DNA of 64,000 nt from Candidatus Nitrosopumilus sp. (GCF_028278985.1 NZ_JANQTA010000001.1:54777-118776), one strand, 5' to 3'; counted from the stretch's first letter, positions 22,805-32,410 are shown. Numbers and translations are program-made. The notes: generated from the sequence alone by a model not told the origin.

Positions 22805-24556
22805 TTGTCTCAAAACGGAAATGGTTTATTAGAGTACATACCTGGCTCACATTCATTATTAATTCAGAAAAATTCATCTCCACCTCTTGAAGGATTTTCA
22901 GAAAATATTCAAGGTAGTATCAAAGAATACGCTGAAAGTGCTAAAAATGAAGTTGAAAAAGGAAATAATTTTTTGCAATGGGTACTAACTAGAGTTTTTG
23001 AGGCAACTGAAGACGATGCTGCAGATGCAATTGTTGATGGCGCTAATGATTTAGGAATTGATGCATATTTGCCTGTTGATTTTTCAGATAATACAATTAG
23101 ATTGTTTCAATCAAAATATGGAACATCACATTCCCTTGAAGCGATTGCAAAATTCAAAGAAGATGCAAAACGTCTGTTATCAAAAGATGTTACAAAAATG
23201 CGACCAGAATTAGCACAATTAGTTACTAAAATTAAAGAAAAAAATTTGAAAATTAAATGCTGTTACGTAACAGATCAAAAAGTAGAGTATGAAGATGATC
23301 TAGTCGAAATTATTGATGGAGAGAGAATCATTCAGAGATTATGGGATAGAATAAAAAAACCTGCAGCTGGGAAAAAATCATCAATAAAATTAGAACGAAT
23401 GTTAAGACATGATAACACTATTTTAGGAATTTTAAAACTTAGAGAACTCACAGAATTTGTTAGTAAAAACAGAGATTATGTTTTTGAATCAAATATTAGA
23501 CAATGGATGCAATTCAAAACCACAGTCAACAAAGGATTAAGAGAAACTTTACAGAGTAATCCAGGGAAATTTTTCTATTATAACAATGGAATTACTATTG
23601 TTGTTAGTGATTTTGAAGAGTTGGGTGATAATTTTATCAAATTACATGCTCCTCAAATTGTAAATGGTGCACAAACATCAAATTCAATTTTAGATCATTC
23701 AAAGCGTACCAAAAACATGGATGGTTCCATGACAGTCACAATTATCAAAGCTGATGATGAACAAGAACAAAATAACATCACAAAATATAGGAACTCTCAA
23801 AACTCTGTTAGAGGAAAAGATCTAGTTTCATTAATGGACTTTCATAAATCAATTAAATCCCAATTAAGAAATTGTGGTTATTTTTATGAAATTCAAGCAG
23901 GTTCGTTTGACACAAAAACTAAATCTAAACAATGTGAGTATGAAGGTGATTCAACATACAATGCATATCTTCCAGACAATCACAAAAAAGTAATTGTTGC
24001 AAAAGATGCAATTCAATCACTAGTTGCTGGAATTGAACAAAGACCTACAGAGGCTTATAGTTCCCCTTCACAATTTTTGCCACGAGGAAGTAAGTATGAT
24101 GATATTTTTAATGACAACCTAAAAGACGATTACAGGATTTTACTATATCCATATCTTGTTAAAGAATATGCAAAAAAATCATTAAAGTACGGAAAGCAAG
24201 GTGGCCATAAAACCAAAAGATATGCAACTTTATTTTTTGTAGCAGTTTATTTTCGAATACTACACAAAAAAGTTTTAGAGTCAAAGGGTGATTTTAAGGG
24301 AGATATTAGAAAATTAGAGCCAATTTTTCGTAGTTTTAAACTCAATTCTAGAATTTTAAAACTAACAGATGTCATCGTGACTAAATTTCTTGAGGATACG
24401 GTAGTTGATGACGAAATAGAATTGGCAAATACAAAACACAATTTCTTTTCACAACATGTCTGGAACGATACAATGCTTCGTGTAATTGATAAGAAAATTA
24501 GACAAGAAGAAGATGAGATATTAGCACTAAGAAAGCTTACTAGTAATTTATTGTAA
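22805..24556 (+). CDS. AIPR family protein (predicted abortive infection/phage resistance)
   Basis: From TTG 22805 the product is 583 residues. The AIPR core is seen in ESNIRQWMQFKTTVNKGLRE-type sequence, then PGKFFYYNNGITIVV and APQIVNGAQTSNSI, the family's most conserved stretches. Near the N-terminus GANDLGIDAYL followed by IRLFQSKYG resembles the D...QxK core of PD-(D/E)xK nucleases, as in other AIPR proteins. The family is linked to phage resistance. It stands alone here, with no modification or toxin partner beside it. Confidence 0.85.
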   Translation: MSQNGNGLLEYIPGSHSLLIQKNSSPPLEGFSENIQGSIKEYAESAKNEVEKGNNFLQWVLTRVFEATEDDAADAIVDGANDLGIDAYLPVDFSDNTIRLFQSKYGTSHSLEAIAKFKEDAKRLLSKDVTKMRPELAQLVTKIKEKNLKIKCCYVTDQKVEYEDDLVEIIDGERIIQRLWDRIKKPAAGKKSSIKLERMLRHDNTILGILKLRELTEFVSKNRDYVFESNIRQWMQFKTTVNKGLRETLQSNPGKFFYYNNGITIVVSDFEELGDNFIKLHAPQIVNGAQTSNSILDHSKRTKNMDGSMTVTIIKADDEQEQNNITKYRNSQNSVRGKDLVSLMDFHKSIKSQLRNCGYFYEIQAGSFDTKTKSKQCEYEGDSTYNAYLPDNHKKVIVAKDAIQSLVAGIEQRPTEAYSSPSQFLPRGSKYDDIFNDNLKDDYRILLYPYLVKEYAKKSLKYGKQGGHKTKRYATLFFVAVYFRILHKKVLESKGDFKGDIRKLEPIFRSFKLNSRILKLTDVIVTKFLEDTVVDDEIELANTKHNFFSQHVWNDTMLRVIDKKIRQEEDEILALRKLTSNLL

Positions 24557-24677
24557 GTAGGCAGAAGTCCAACCACGTAAAAATCTTGCAGGAGGTTTAC
24601 ATTGGTCAGACTGCTACCTAAATTCTGTAAAAACTAGTAATATTTAACATAATTTTTGTAGGAATGGTTTTTCTAGA

Positions 24678-24881
24678 ATGTTTTTTATATCCAGTAAAAA
24701 AAGCAAATTCACTTTGGTTACAAGTTACAAATGTGCTATTTGTGGTGAAAAAACTACAACCAGATTTATTCCAATGAGAGAATGGAATATTGAAGGAGTC
24801 TTATGTGGAGATTGCTATTCTAAACAGCTTCACGACTATTATCCAGGGGAACACATCAGAGTAAACAAAGATCTTGATTAG
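24678..24881 (+). CDS. Small zinc-binding protein
   Basis: The 67-residue protein has CAIC and CGDC pairs separated by about 24 residues, a probable treble-clef or ribbon zinc site, with KTTTRFIPMREWNIEGVL between. Family not recognised. It follows the AIPR gene by about 120 bp and converges with the next gene, overlapping it by 4 bp. Confidence 0.6.
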   Translation: MFFISSKKSKFTLVTSYKCAICGEKTTTRFIPMREWNIEGVLCGDCYSKQLHDYYPGEHIRVNKDLD

Positions 24882-25468
24882 CTTGATTCTGTTTTAGAAA
24901 ATTTGTTAATGTTTAAACAATTCCATGCTAAAACATCATCTTTAACATTTTCTTCATCCAGAAATTTAATATCAGTAATTGTTTTTTTTCTTTTCAATAA
25001 ATTTACTTGGAAACTAGAAAATTTTTTGCAATCACAGGTGTTGTACAAACATGCATCACCATCATTTTCATCATGATCAGATGCTTCATGACCACAATCG
25101 CATAGAGTATCTTTTTTAGAATTTTCTAGAGTTAGTTTAGTATACACTCCAAATCTAAGATATGCTTCTCCACCATGACCTTTCTTGAATCGTTCATAGT
25201 GTTCAGACTTAGGTAATAATTTGTACATTGAAATATTGGTATCCTGTTTTTGTGAATCAGCACCCATGATGAACCAATAATCATTTCCTGTTTCAACAAA
25301 ACGTATCTTAATTGATGGATCAACCCACCAATGAATAACATCTCTCCACAAATTTAGAGACTCTTTTTGGTCAGAAAATAATGGAACAACATTCATTCTA
25401 AGGTCAAAATATCGATAGGCTACACCAATAAACTCATCAAACCATGGAATTGATGATTGGGAAGACAT
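24878..25468 (-). CDS. Hypothetical protein with CxCGH zinc-like motif
   Basis: Taking ATG 25468 (a GTG lies two codons upstream), the product is 196 residues. The N-terminal two thirds are aromatic-rich (WFDEFIGVAYRYF, WRDVIHWWVD) and unfamiliar. Near residue 120-150 lies CDCGHEASDH followed by CLYNTCDC, a compact Cys/His cluster likely to hold zinc and found scattered in archaeal proteins. Function unknown. Confidence 0.6.
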   Translation of the reverse strand: MSSQSSIPWFDEFIGVAYRYFDLRMNVVPLFSDQKESLNLWRDVIHWWVDPSIKIRFVETGNDYWFIMGADSQKQDTNISMYKLLPKSEHYERFKKGHGGEAYLRFGVYTKLTLENSKKDTLCDCGHEASDHDENDGDACLYNTCDCKKFSSFQVNLLKRKKTITDIKFLDEENVKDDVLAWNCLNINKFSKTESS

Positions 25469-25551
25469 GGTCACAAATCAGCCAGGAGCTTATTTATCTG
25501 ATCTGAATTAGTGGTAATACCCTTATATCTGAGTTTTATAGGATATTACAC

Positions 25552-25833
25552 ATGGTTTCCTATCGTACAAGTATGCAAATTGTAGCAGACTTACTTACTG
25601 CAACAGAACAATCAGGACAGGAAGGCATCAAAACTACATCACTTTTGACAAAGGCCAATCTTTCACATTCAAGATTATCAAAATTCTTGGAAAACTTGAC
25701 TGGTGCAGGTCTTATCAATAAAATCGAATTTGATGGAAAAAATACTTTTGTAATCACTTCAAAAGGAAGACAATATTTGGATTCTTATGTAAAGTTCTCA
25801 AGTATTGCAGAATCATTTGGTTTAGAATTATAG
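25552..25833 (+). CDS. Winged helix-turn-helix DNA-binding protein
   Basis: The 93-residue protein is a paralogue of the one at 18383: same length, start YRTSMQIVADLL, recognition region TKANLSHSRLSKFLENL, wing KNTFVIT and C-terminal AESFGLEL. Such single-domain winged helices are a large thaumarchaeal regulator group. The promoter region has TATA-like TTTATAGG about 20 bp before the ATG. Confidence 0.85.
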   Translation: MVSYRTSMQIVADLLTATEQSGQEGIKTTSLLTKANLSHSRLSKFLENLTGAGLINKIEFDGKNTFVITSKGRQYLDSYVKFSSIAESFGLEL

Positions 25834-25838
25834 AAAAA

Positions 25839-26051
25839 TTATTTTCTGGATCTTCGCTTTGCATTTCGTTTTTGACGATCTACTCTATCTTTGTATGATC
25901 CATAAACAACGATGAAACACATTCCACCAATAGAGGCATAAAACAACAAGTAAAGAGGATCTTCTCTCAATTCACCAGTTGTAGGGGAAATAAACGAGAT
26001 TGGGACTCCAACCATCATAAAAATTAGGATTACCATAAGATATTTGTCCAT
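25839..26051 (-). CDS. Small two-TM membrane protein
   Basis: The 70-residue product has two hydrophobic helices (about 4-21 and 33-52) and a strongly basic end (RQKRNAKRRSRK). It resembles, in size and in an FxxPTxGELxxxPLY-like middle, the divergent neighbour at 26112 (FQPTVEPGLSPLFWG), so the two may be related. Function unknown. Confidence 0.6.
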   Translation of the reverse strand: MDKYLMVILIFMMVGVPISFISPTTGELREDPLYLLFYASIGGMCFIVVYGSYKDRVDRQKRNAKRRSRK

Positions 26052-26111
26052 GAATAAGACTATTTACAAAACCATATATCTTTTTGATTTTACAATTGAT
26101 TTTACAGTACA

Positions 26112-26297
26112 ATGACAAAAAAGCTTGAAATTTTAGGGTTGTTTTTAGTTGTAATCATGTCATTGAGTTTTGTAGGTGCTTTTCAGCCAACTGTTGAACC
26201 TGGATTATCACCATTATTTTGGGGATGTGCTGGCGGAGCACTAATGATAATCATGTATAGAAAATTCAAAAGAAAACAAGAAGAGAAAGCAGATTAG
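26112..26297 (+). CDS. Small two-TM membrane protein
   Basis: The 61-residue product has two hydrophobic helices (about 7-24 and 34-49) joined by FQPTVEPGLSPLFWG and ends with a basic RKFKRKQEEK tail. It is divergent from and similar in layout to the gene at 25839. Function unknown. Confidence 0.6.
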   Translation: MTKKLEILGLFLVVIMSLSFVGAFQPTVEPGLSPLFWGCAGGALMIIMYRKFKRKQEEKAD

Positions 26298-26375
26298 AAT
26301 TAATTGATAAATTATCAAGAATTGATCAAATCTTAATCAACCGACAGATCTATAAAGGACAATTTCAGCAAATGA

Positions 26376-26462
26376 ATGGGGAGCATGGCTGAAGAAAGTA
26401 AACAATGGTGGGACGGTTTACCAAAAGAATTAGAAACAGATATTGAAACTGTCATTGAATAA
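26376..26462 (+). CDS. Microprotein (25-28 residues)
   Basis: ATG at 26376 or 26385 opens a short frame containing MAEESKQWWDGLPKELETD. A GGGGAG stretch lies just before the second ATG and a TATA-like TATAAAGG lies at 26351, good promoter and start context. Tryptophan-rich and amphipathic; function unknown. Confidence 0.5.
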   Translation: MGSMAEESKQWWDGLPKELETDIETVIE

Positions 26463-26500
26463 AACTCCTGAAATTTTCTAAAAAATAAAATTATGATTAA

Positions 26501-26574
26501 AGCCTCGGACGGGATCTGAACCCGCGACCTAACGCTTACGAGGCGTTCGCTCTACCAGGCTGAGCTACCAAGGC
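26501..26574 (-). tRNA. tRNA-Thr (CGT)
   Basis: Read on the minus strand: acceptor GCCTTGG pairs with CCGAGGC, discriminator T. Anticodon stem AACGC/GCGTT encloses CTCGTAA, anticodon CGT. T loop TTCAGAT. 74 nt, no intron. Confidence 0.96.
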
Positions 26575-26627
26575 ATGATTGGATAAATCCATCAGAGTTA
26601 ATAAAAAGCATTTCCGAGTGGGATTGA

Positions 26628-27926
26628 TTGAAGAAAACAATTTCTGGCATTAGAGGAATCTTTGGAGAAGATTTACGCCTAAAGGATGTACTAGAATTTG
26701 CAAGTAATTTTTCAACATTGATTCAATCAAAAAAATGTGTCATTGGAAATGATACACGTCCTTCAGGAAACATGATCAAAGAAACAGCAAAAGCTGCATT
26801 AATGAAAAATGGGATTGATGTTTTTGATTTGGGAATGGTACCAACACCAGTTGTTTTTAGAGAAGCAAGAAAATATGGTTCAGGATTAATTATTTCGTCA
26901 TCACACAATCCAATTGAATGGAATGGAATGAAATTCATAATTGATGGAAGAGGAATTAATGAAAAAGAATTACCATACATAGTTGAACATCAAGAAAATT
27001 CTTTATCATCAATTGGAAGTGAATTTGAAATTTCATCATCGTATATTGATGATGCAGAAAAAATTCTAGGAAATGTTAGTAATCAACCAGAAATAGTCAT
27101 AGATATTGGTGGTGGAGCAGCTGATACTATTGCTCCAGCTTTATTGAAGAGAATTGGCTGTAAAGTGACTACTATTAATGAAAAATTACAAAATAGTTCA
27201 AGAGGACCCGATCCAACTACAGATAATTTAACAGATTTGTGTGATGCCTCAAAGAAAAACAGATTAGGATTTGCTTTTGATTTAGATGGAGATCGCTTAG
27301 TTGTTGTTAAAGATGGTAAAAAACAGATTCCAGATGTAACTTTAGGATTAGGTGTAGCAAAATCTCTGGAACTAGGTTACAAAAAGTTTGTTCTTAGTAT
27401 TGATACTAGTATTGCAGTAGAAAAATTCATCAAAGAAAAAGGTGGTAATGTTCAAAGATCCAAAGTTGGAGAAGCAAATGTTATTGATTTGATGTTAAAA
27501 ACAAATGCTCAGGCTGGAGGTGAAGGAAGTAGTGGTGGATTTATTTTACCTGAATTCAATTATTGCAGAGAAGGAATTCTTACCAGTGGATTGATTGCAT
27601 CAATGTTAGATAGTTCAAACTTTGATGAAATTCTTAGATACATGGAAAGTTATTCACAGATTAGAGACAAAACTAGTGTTGATTCAACATTACATGATAA
27701 AGTAATTGAAAACTTGCAATCAAAATTTGAAAAAGAATTTTCTGAAACAAGTACATTAGACGGAATAAAAGGGATTATTGATGATGACAGTTGGGTGTTA
27801 ATTAGAAAATCAAATACAGAAGATATCATTAGAGTATCTGGAGAATCAAAAAGTTTGGATATATGTAAAAAAATTGTTGAAGATGGAATAAAATTAGTGA
27901 ATGAGAGTTATGAAGAAGTTAGATGA
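26628..27926 (+). CDS. glmM: Phosphoglucosamine mutase/phosphohexomutase
   Basis: The 432-residue enzyme (TTG start at 26628) shows the alpha-D-phosphohexomutase motifs: ISGIRGIFGE start, the phosphoserine loop ISSSHNPIEWNG, the metal loop FAFDLDGDRL, the sugar loop GGEGSSGGF and the phosphate-binding end RVSGES. It may act on glucosamine, glucose or mannose phosphates; GlmM-like short form is the best match. It overlaps thiL by 17 bp. Confidence 0.88.
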   Translation: MKKTISGIRGIFGEDLRLKDVLEFASNFSTLIQSKKCVIGNDTRPSGNMIKETAKAALMKNGIDVFDLGMVPTPVVFREARKYGSGLIISSSHNPIEWNGMKFIIDGRGINEKELPYIVEHQENSLSSIGSEFEISSSYIDDAEKILGNVSNQPEIVIDIGGGAADTIAPALLKRIGCKVTTINEKLQNSSRGPDPTTDNLTDLCDASKKNRLGFAFDLDGDRLVVVKDGKKQIPDVTLGLGVAKSLELGYKKFVLSIDTSIAVEKFIKEKGGNVQRSKVGEANVIDLMLKTNAQAGGEGSSGGFILPEFNYCREGILTSGLIASMLDSSNFDEILRYMESYSQIRDKTSVDSTLHDKVIENLQSKFEKEFSETSTLDGIKGIIDDDSWVLIRKSNTEDIIRVSGESKSLDICKKIVEDGIKLVNESYEEVR

Positions 27927-28854
27927 ATCTGCAATAATCAACATATTTCAAAAAAAATTTGGAAACAAAAATTTTGTTTCAGAAGATGTTGAAACCATTC
28001 AATTTGGTAAAGAGAAAATTTTTGTAAAAACAGATACTCTAGTACAGAGTACTGACATTCCTCAAAAAATGGGACTAAAAGACGCTGCAAGAAAAAGCAT
28101 TGTAGCTTGCATTAGTGATTTTGCTTCTAAAGGAATCAAACCTGAATACGGCATAATATCAGTAAATTTGCCTAAATCCATTCCTAAACAGGCAGTAAAT
28201 GACATTGCAGACGGATTCAAAAAAGCCGCACAGGAATTTGGATTCTCTATTGTTGGTGGAGATACGAATCAGGGAAAAGAAATAGTGTTTAACGTATGTA
28301 TTTTTGGTAAATCCAAAAAAATAGTCACAAGAAGAGGTTCTAAGCAAGGAGATTTGATTTTTGTAACAGGGCCATTTGGCTACACTCCAATTGGTCTAAA
28401 GAGTCTTCTAAGCAAAACTAGGAAAAATAAAATTATTTCAAAATCAATCAACTATTTTCTTAAGCCTAATCCAAAGCTAGAATTTGCATTAAAATCTAGC
28501 AAATATTTTTCATCTGCAATGGATTCCAGTGATGGTCTATCTACTACTCTAAATACAATGGCTAATCAAAGTGGCAAAAAATTTGACATTACAAAAATTC
28601 CTATAAAAGCTGAAATTCAAAACTATGTAAAAACAAAGAAGCAGTTGATTGATTTGGTTTTTCATGGTGGAGAAGAATACGAATTTGTATTTACGATAAA
28701 CCCAAAAGATAAAACAAAGATTGAAAAAATTGCAAAATCTCTAAGAACTCCAATTATTGAAATAGGCATAGTATCACCTGGAAAAGGTGTTCAATTAGAA
28801 CAAGATTATGAAAAAAATATCTTAACTGATCTTGGTTGGAGTCATTTTAATTAA
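27910..28854 (+). CDS. thiL: Thiamine-monophosphate kinase
   Basis: From ATG 27910 the product is 314 residues (an ATG three codons upstream is also possible). ThiL/PurM-type motifs: FVKTDTLVQSTD (metal-binding Asp), SIVACISDFASKG, VGGDTNQG, FVTGPFG, AMDSSDGLS and HGGEEYEF. It phosphorylates TMP to the cofactor TPP. Cotranscribed with the mutase gene by overlap. Confidence 0.93.
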   Translation: MKKLDESAIINIFQKKFGNKNFVSEDVETIQFGKEKIFVKTDTLVQSTDIPQKMGLKDAARKSIVACISDFASKGIKPEYGIISVNLPKSIPKQAVNDIADGFKKAAQEFGFSIVGGDTNQGKEIVFNVCIFGKSKKIVTRRGSKQGDLIFVTGPFGYTPIGLKSLLSKTRKNKIISKSINYFLKPNPKLEFALKSSKYFSSAMDSSDGLSTTLNTMANQSGKKFDITKIPIKAEIQNYVKTKKQLIDLVFHGGEEYEFVFTINPKDKTKIEKIAKSLRTPIIEIGIVSPGKGVQLEQDYEKNILTDLGWSHFN

Positions 28855-29175
28855 TTATTCACCTAAAGAAAGATCTCTTTCAACATTATTTGCAATATTG
28901 AATATAGATTCTGATGGAAGAACAGCAACACATTGTGTCATCCATTGCTCATCTAGATACAGCATTCTTTTCATTTCTGTTTCAGGTAAATCTTCTGGGT
29001 TAGCATTTGGATACAATGCATGAATTTTGTATCCTTCATTGGCTATTTGTTGACATTTTTGTTCTAATGGAGATAAAATTACCTCTTGAGCTGGTTGTAG
29101 GGATTGAAATGCCATAGATCCGAATAATGCAGCCCCAACTGCAACCACTATTGCAACTGGAAGAATTGAGACCAT
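28855..29175 (-). CDS. Hypothetical membrane-anchored protein
   Basis: The 106-residue product has one N-terminal hydrophobic helix (residues 3-25) and a soluble part with two cysteines (about residues 40 and 82, a possible disulphide) and YPNANPEDLPETEMKRML. It converges tightly with thiL. No family recognised. Confidence 0.6.
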   Translation of the reverse strand: MVSILPVAIVVAVGAALFGSMAFQSLQPAQEVILSPLEQKCQQIANEGYKIHALYPNANPEDLPETEMKRMLYLDEQWMTQCVAVLPSESIFNIANNVERDLSLGE

Positions 29176-29290
29176 AAAGAAAATGAATATTCAGAGTATA
29201 AGAAGAATCAGCAATTTTTGGTTCAAGTGACCATTTTCAAGCAAGGAAAAAAATCAATGTTTTTTAAACCCTTTAAGGAGTCAGTAGTCA

Positions 29291-29791
29291 ATGTCTGAAA
29301 CCGAAGCTAAAGTTGAGGAAGCACCAGTTGAAGAAACTGAGGCACCAGTTAAAGAAGTAGAATCTGAAGCTGTAGAACAAACTCAACCAGAGGCTAAAAA
29401 AGAGGGTCCCGAAAAATGGGGAATTGCTCATATTTTCAGCAGTTATAACAACACAATCATCCACATGACAGATCTTACTGGTGCAGAAACTGTTGCTATT
29501 AGTTCTGGTGGAATTCATGTAAATGCTGATAGATACGAATCATCACCATTTGCTGCAATGAAAGCTGCAAATCAAGTTGTTGAATCTGCAAGAACAAAAG
29601 GTTTCACAGGATTTCACATCAGAGTTCGCGCTGTTGGTGGAGTCGGTTCAAGAGTTCCAGGTCCAGGTGCACAAGCTGCAATTAGAGCTTTAGCAAGAGG
29701 TGGATTTAAAATTGGAAGAATTGATGATGTTACACCTATTCCTCATGATACCACTAGAAAGAAAGGTGGAAAGAGAGGAAGAAGAGTCTAG
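29291..29791 (+). CDS. rps11: Ribosomal protein uS11 with acidic N-terminal extension
   Basis: Residues ~45-166 are uS11: [20 protein letters not shown], the [20 protein letters not shown] loop and the basic end [10 protein letters not shown]. The first ~40 residues are Glu/Val/Ala-rich, an acidic extension as in eS17 of this window. uS11 forms the small-subunit platform next to the Shine-Dalgarno cleft. The gene is not in the usual uS13-uS4-uS11 cluster here. Confidence 0.96.
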   Translation: MSETEAKVEEAPVEETEAPVKEVESEAVEQTQPEAKKEGPEKWGIAHIFSSYNNTIIHMTDLTGAETVAISSGGIHVNADRYESSPFAAMKAANQVVESARTKGFTGFHIRVRAVGGVGSRVPGPGAQAAIRALARGGFKIGRIDDVTPIPHDTTRKKGGKRGRRV

Positions 29792-30096
29792 TCAGGAACT
29801 ACAGAAACTTTTACTTGACAACCTTTGGAATTAAAATAATCTGTCATAAATTTTGCAAATTTATCAGTGGGATTACTCCATGTGTATTTGTTAATCATGT
29901 CAGAAAACTTTTGTTCTATTCCAAATTGTAATTCAGGTTTTAGTGCCATTTTAAAAAAGGTCCAACCTAATTTTTCAGTAGGATCATTTAGAATATAGCC
30001 ATTATATGCACTCAAAAGACTCTCCATATGAGACATGGCCATCTTAATTTTTAATCTGTCATCAGAATAATTTTTTGTTCCAATTTCAATAATCAT
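29788..30096 (-). CDS. Hypothetical protein cotranscribed with PDCD5
   Basis: The 102-residue product is soluble and mostly helical ([39 protein letters not shown]). I do not recognise the family. It overlaps the PDCD5-family gene by 4 bp and converges with rps11, also overlapping by 4 bp. Confidence 0.65.
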   Translation of the reverse strand: MIIEIGTKNYSDDRLKIKMAMSHMESLLSAYNGYILNDPTEKLGWTFFKMALKPELQFGIEQKFSDMINKYTWSNPTDKFAKFMTDYFNSKGCQVKVSVVPD

Positions 30097-30503
30097 TGTT
30101 CATCACTTGAAGATTGATTGCTTAGTTTATCAGTTAATGAAACAAATTTCCCATCTTGTTCCACATTGATTTTTGTTGCCATTCTAATATTTAATCCAAC
30201 AGAACGGAACAGAGTTAATAATTTACCACCATCTATTTCTTCATCAATTTCTCCACTTTTGATTAATTCAAACAATTTTGTAACAATCAATTTTGTTTCA
30301 TTTGGAAATTGAGATTCAGCATTTTCTAAAACTTCTAGTCCTCTAAAGCCTAGTTTTGCAACAAGTAATTCTCTAGGATTTTCAACTGGTTTATCTTCTT
30401 CAGGTTTTTTTTGGTCAATTTCTTGTTGTGAAGAAATATTTTTTTGCATTTCAGCTAGACGTTTTGCCTTTAACCTTTCTAGTTCAGAATCGTCTTCGCT
30501 CAA
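30093..30503 (-). CDS. DNA-binding protein of the PDCD5/TFAR19 family
   Basis: The 136-residue protein (TTG start) opens with the basic/acidic helix LERLKAKRLAEMQKN and has the PDCD5 core AKLGFRGLEVLENAESQFP ... EIDEEIDGGKLLTLFRSVG, slightly changed from the usual end. Archaeal members bind double-stranded DNA non-specifically. The following small gene overlaps by 4 bp. Confidence 0.88.
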   Translation of the reverse strand: MSEDDSELERLKAKRLAEMQKNISSQQEIDQKKPEEDKPVENPRELLVAKLGFRGLEVLENAESQFPNETKLIVTKLFELIKSGEIDEEIDGGKLLTLFRSVGLNIRMATKINVEQDGKFVSLTDKLSNQSSSDEQ

Positions 30504-30591
30504 CCTTTAGTCACTTCTATGGGTATCAATTTTGATGCTATATGCGTTCTTGCCTAATTCACCATTCATTTCAAAGAGTGGTTAGTTAGAA

Positions 30592-31782
30592 TTAATCCTC
30601 TGGTCGTTCGCCAGAAGGTGCCATTTTCACCAGTTTTGGATCAAATCGGGCTTGAATATCTACCAAATCTTGCTGTTCTTCCATTACTTTGTCGATGTTT
30701 TTGTAGACTGTTGGTACTTCATCTAAGCCAGCTGATAGAAGTGTAACTCCTTTGTTTGCGAGGATCTTTTTTGCATCTTCCCAGTTAAGTTCTCTATGTG
30801 CCCTTTTTCTTGACATTACTCTCCCAGCACCGTGAGCAGCAGAGTTAAGAGATTCAGGTTTTCCCTTTCCTTTAACAACATAAGCAGGGGATGCCATTGA
30901 ACCTGGAATGATTCCTAAAACGTCTTTTCCTGCAGGAGTTGCACCTTTTCGATGTACGACGAGGTCTTCACCATGATGTCTTTCTTTCCAAGCAAAGTTG
31001 TGATGGTTTTCAATATCAAGTAGGACGTCAGCTCCCAAATGGCTTGTTACATGTTTATGGATACAAGCATGATTTGCTGCAGCATATTTTCCCATGAGTT
31101 CCATTGCATCCCAGTATTCTTTTCCTTCTTCAGTATCAAGATCAAGCCAAGCTAAATGTTTCAAACGATCTGGAAGCTCAAGGTGCATTTTCATTGCTAG
31201 TTTTGAATAGTGGTCTGCAACTGCTGCGCCGACACCTCGACTTCCCGAGTGAGACATGAGTGCCAAATATTTTCCTGGGGCTATCCCTAGATTTTTTTCT
31301 TTGATTGTAATGGGTCCAAATTCTACAAAATGATTACCTGAACCTGATGTCCCTAACTGTGAGTGAGCTTTGCCTTTCAATTTTTTTGTGATAGAAGATA
31401 CATCCCAGTCTTCATCTATGACAGAATGTTCTCGTCGTACTTTGAATTTTGCTCCTACTCCAAACTTTGTTTCTGTCTCAATTGCTTTAGTTAACTGTTC
31501 CATTCCTTTTTCATTTTCAAGCATTTCGGGGGGAAGATCTAAGACGGATAGTTTTACTCTGCACGCTATATCGACACCTACAGCATATGGAATTACGGAA
31601 TTACGAGTTGCTAAGACTCCTCCTATTGGTAAGCCATAGCCAATATGTGCATCTGCCATGAGTGCTCCTGATTCTGAGATAGGTAGTTCACAGGCATTCT
31701 TCATTTGCTGTTGGGCTTCTTCCATTCCTGTACCCCACTGCTTGAATTCTGCAGGTTTATCTCTGAGTGGTTTGTTTTCCAT
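30592..31782 (-). CDS. rtcB: RNA-splicing ligase RtcB family
   Basis: The 396-residue protein has the RtcB metal and nucleotide motifs: ADAHIGYGLPIGG, GVDIACRVKL, LGTSGSGNHFVEFG, HSGSRGVG and the guanylylation region SAAHGAGRVMSR. RtcB joins 2',3'-cyclic phosphate and 5'-OH ends, as in tRNA intron removal; several tRNAs in this window have introns. It is shorter than the ~480-residue canonical archaeal RtcB and closer to the short paralogue group, so tRNA splicing may be done by another copy. Confidence 0.88.
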   Translation of the reverse strand: MENKPLRDKPAEFKQWGTGMEEAQQQMKNACELPISESGALMADAHIGYGLPIGGVLATRNSVIPYAVGVDIACRVKLSVLDLPPEMLENEKGMEQLTKAIETETKFGVGAKFKVRREHSVIDEDWDVSSITKKLKGKAHSQLGTSGSGNHFVEFGPITIKEKNLGIAPGKYLALMSHSGSRGVGAAVADHYSKLAMKMHLELPDRLKHLAWLDLDTEEGKEYWDAMELMGKYAAANHACIHKHVTSHLGADVLLDIENHHNFAWKERHHGEDLVVHRKGATPAGKDVLGIIPGSMASPAYVVKGKGKPESLNSAAHGAGRVMSRKRAHRELNWEDAKKILANKGVTLLSAGLDEVPTVYKNIDKVMEEQQDLVDIQARFDPKLVKMAPSGERPED

Positions 31783-31909
31783 CTTCCTATAGAAGACTAA
31801 TCATCACCTGGATATTAGACATTTTGACCGGTTTGAGTTTCGTCAGTACCAATTTAAACCATAATTGAATCAAAAGTAATTTAAAATTGCCAAGATACAA
31901 TTGTAGGAT

Positions 31910-32065
31910 ATGTTAGATGAAGCAACAATTACTCACAAAGCAAATCAACTTCTTGCAGAACTTAGAGCAAACCCAGATTGGAAAATAGATGAAAAAAATT
32001 TCAAACAAGGTTATTTCAAAGCATTAGAATGGGTTCTACAAGATACAGGAATCATAGAAAGGTAG
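31910..32065 (+). CDS. Small hypothetical protein (51 residues)
   Basis: ATG 31910 opens a clean frame starting MLDEATITHKANQLLAEL with GYFKALEWVLQ in the second half. It looks like a compact helical protein. A TTAAAATTG AT-rich element lies about 25 bp upstream. Function unknown. Confidence 0.55.
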   Translation: MLDEATITHKANQLLAELRANPDWKIDEKNFKQGYFKALEWVLQDTGIIER

Positions 32066-32131
32066 CTTGAAGATAGTATTTCATCTGGATATAGTAATAT
32101 CATTTATCTAATATGAAATTAATTTAGAATT

Positions 32132-32329
32132 ATGGTACAACGTAAACCTACTAAAAAAGAGTTAGAAGAACAAAAAGAGCAGCAAAAAGTGCGGGCTAAA
32201 GCATCAAGAGCTGCTAGAAGAAGCGGCAAACCAACAAAAAGAGAAGGTAAAGTAGACAAACAAAAAGCAAAAACCAAAGAAGTAAGATCTCAGAAAAAAA
32301 TAGCAACAATAAAAAAAACTCGACAATAG
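32132..32329 (+). CDS. Small very basic protein
   Basis: The 65-residue product is rich in Lys, Arg and Gln (RAARRSGKPTKREGKVDKQK) and lacks hydrophobic core, so likely disordered and nucleic-acid binding. The pattern is reminiscent of ribosome- or chromatin-associated small proteins but no family is recognised. Confidence 0.55.
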   Translation: MVQRKPTKKELEEQKEQQKVRAKASRAARRSGKPTKREGKVDKQKAKTKEVRSQKKIATIKKTRQ

Positions 32330-32410
32330 TTTGAATTCAAAAAATGAAATAATCTAATTTTGGGTAAAATTACCAGTAGATTTATTTTCGATGCTAAAAC
32401 ATAGAAGTTA

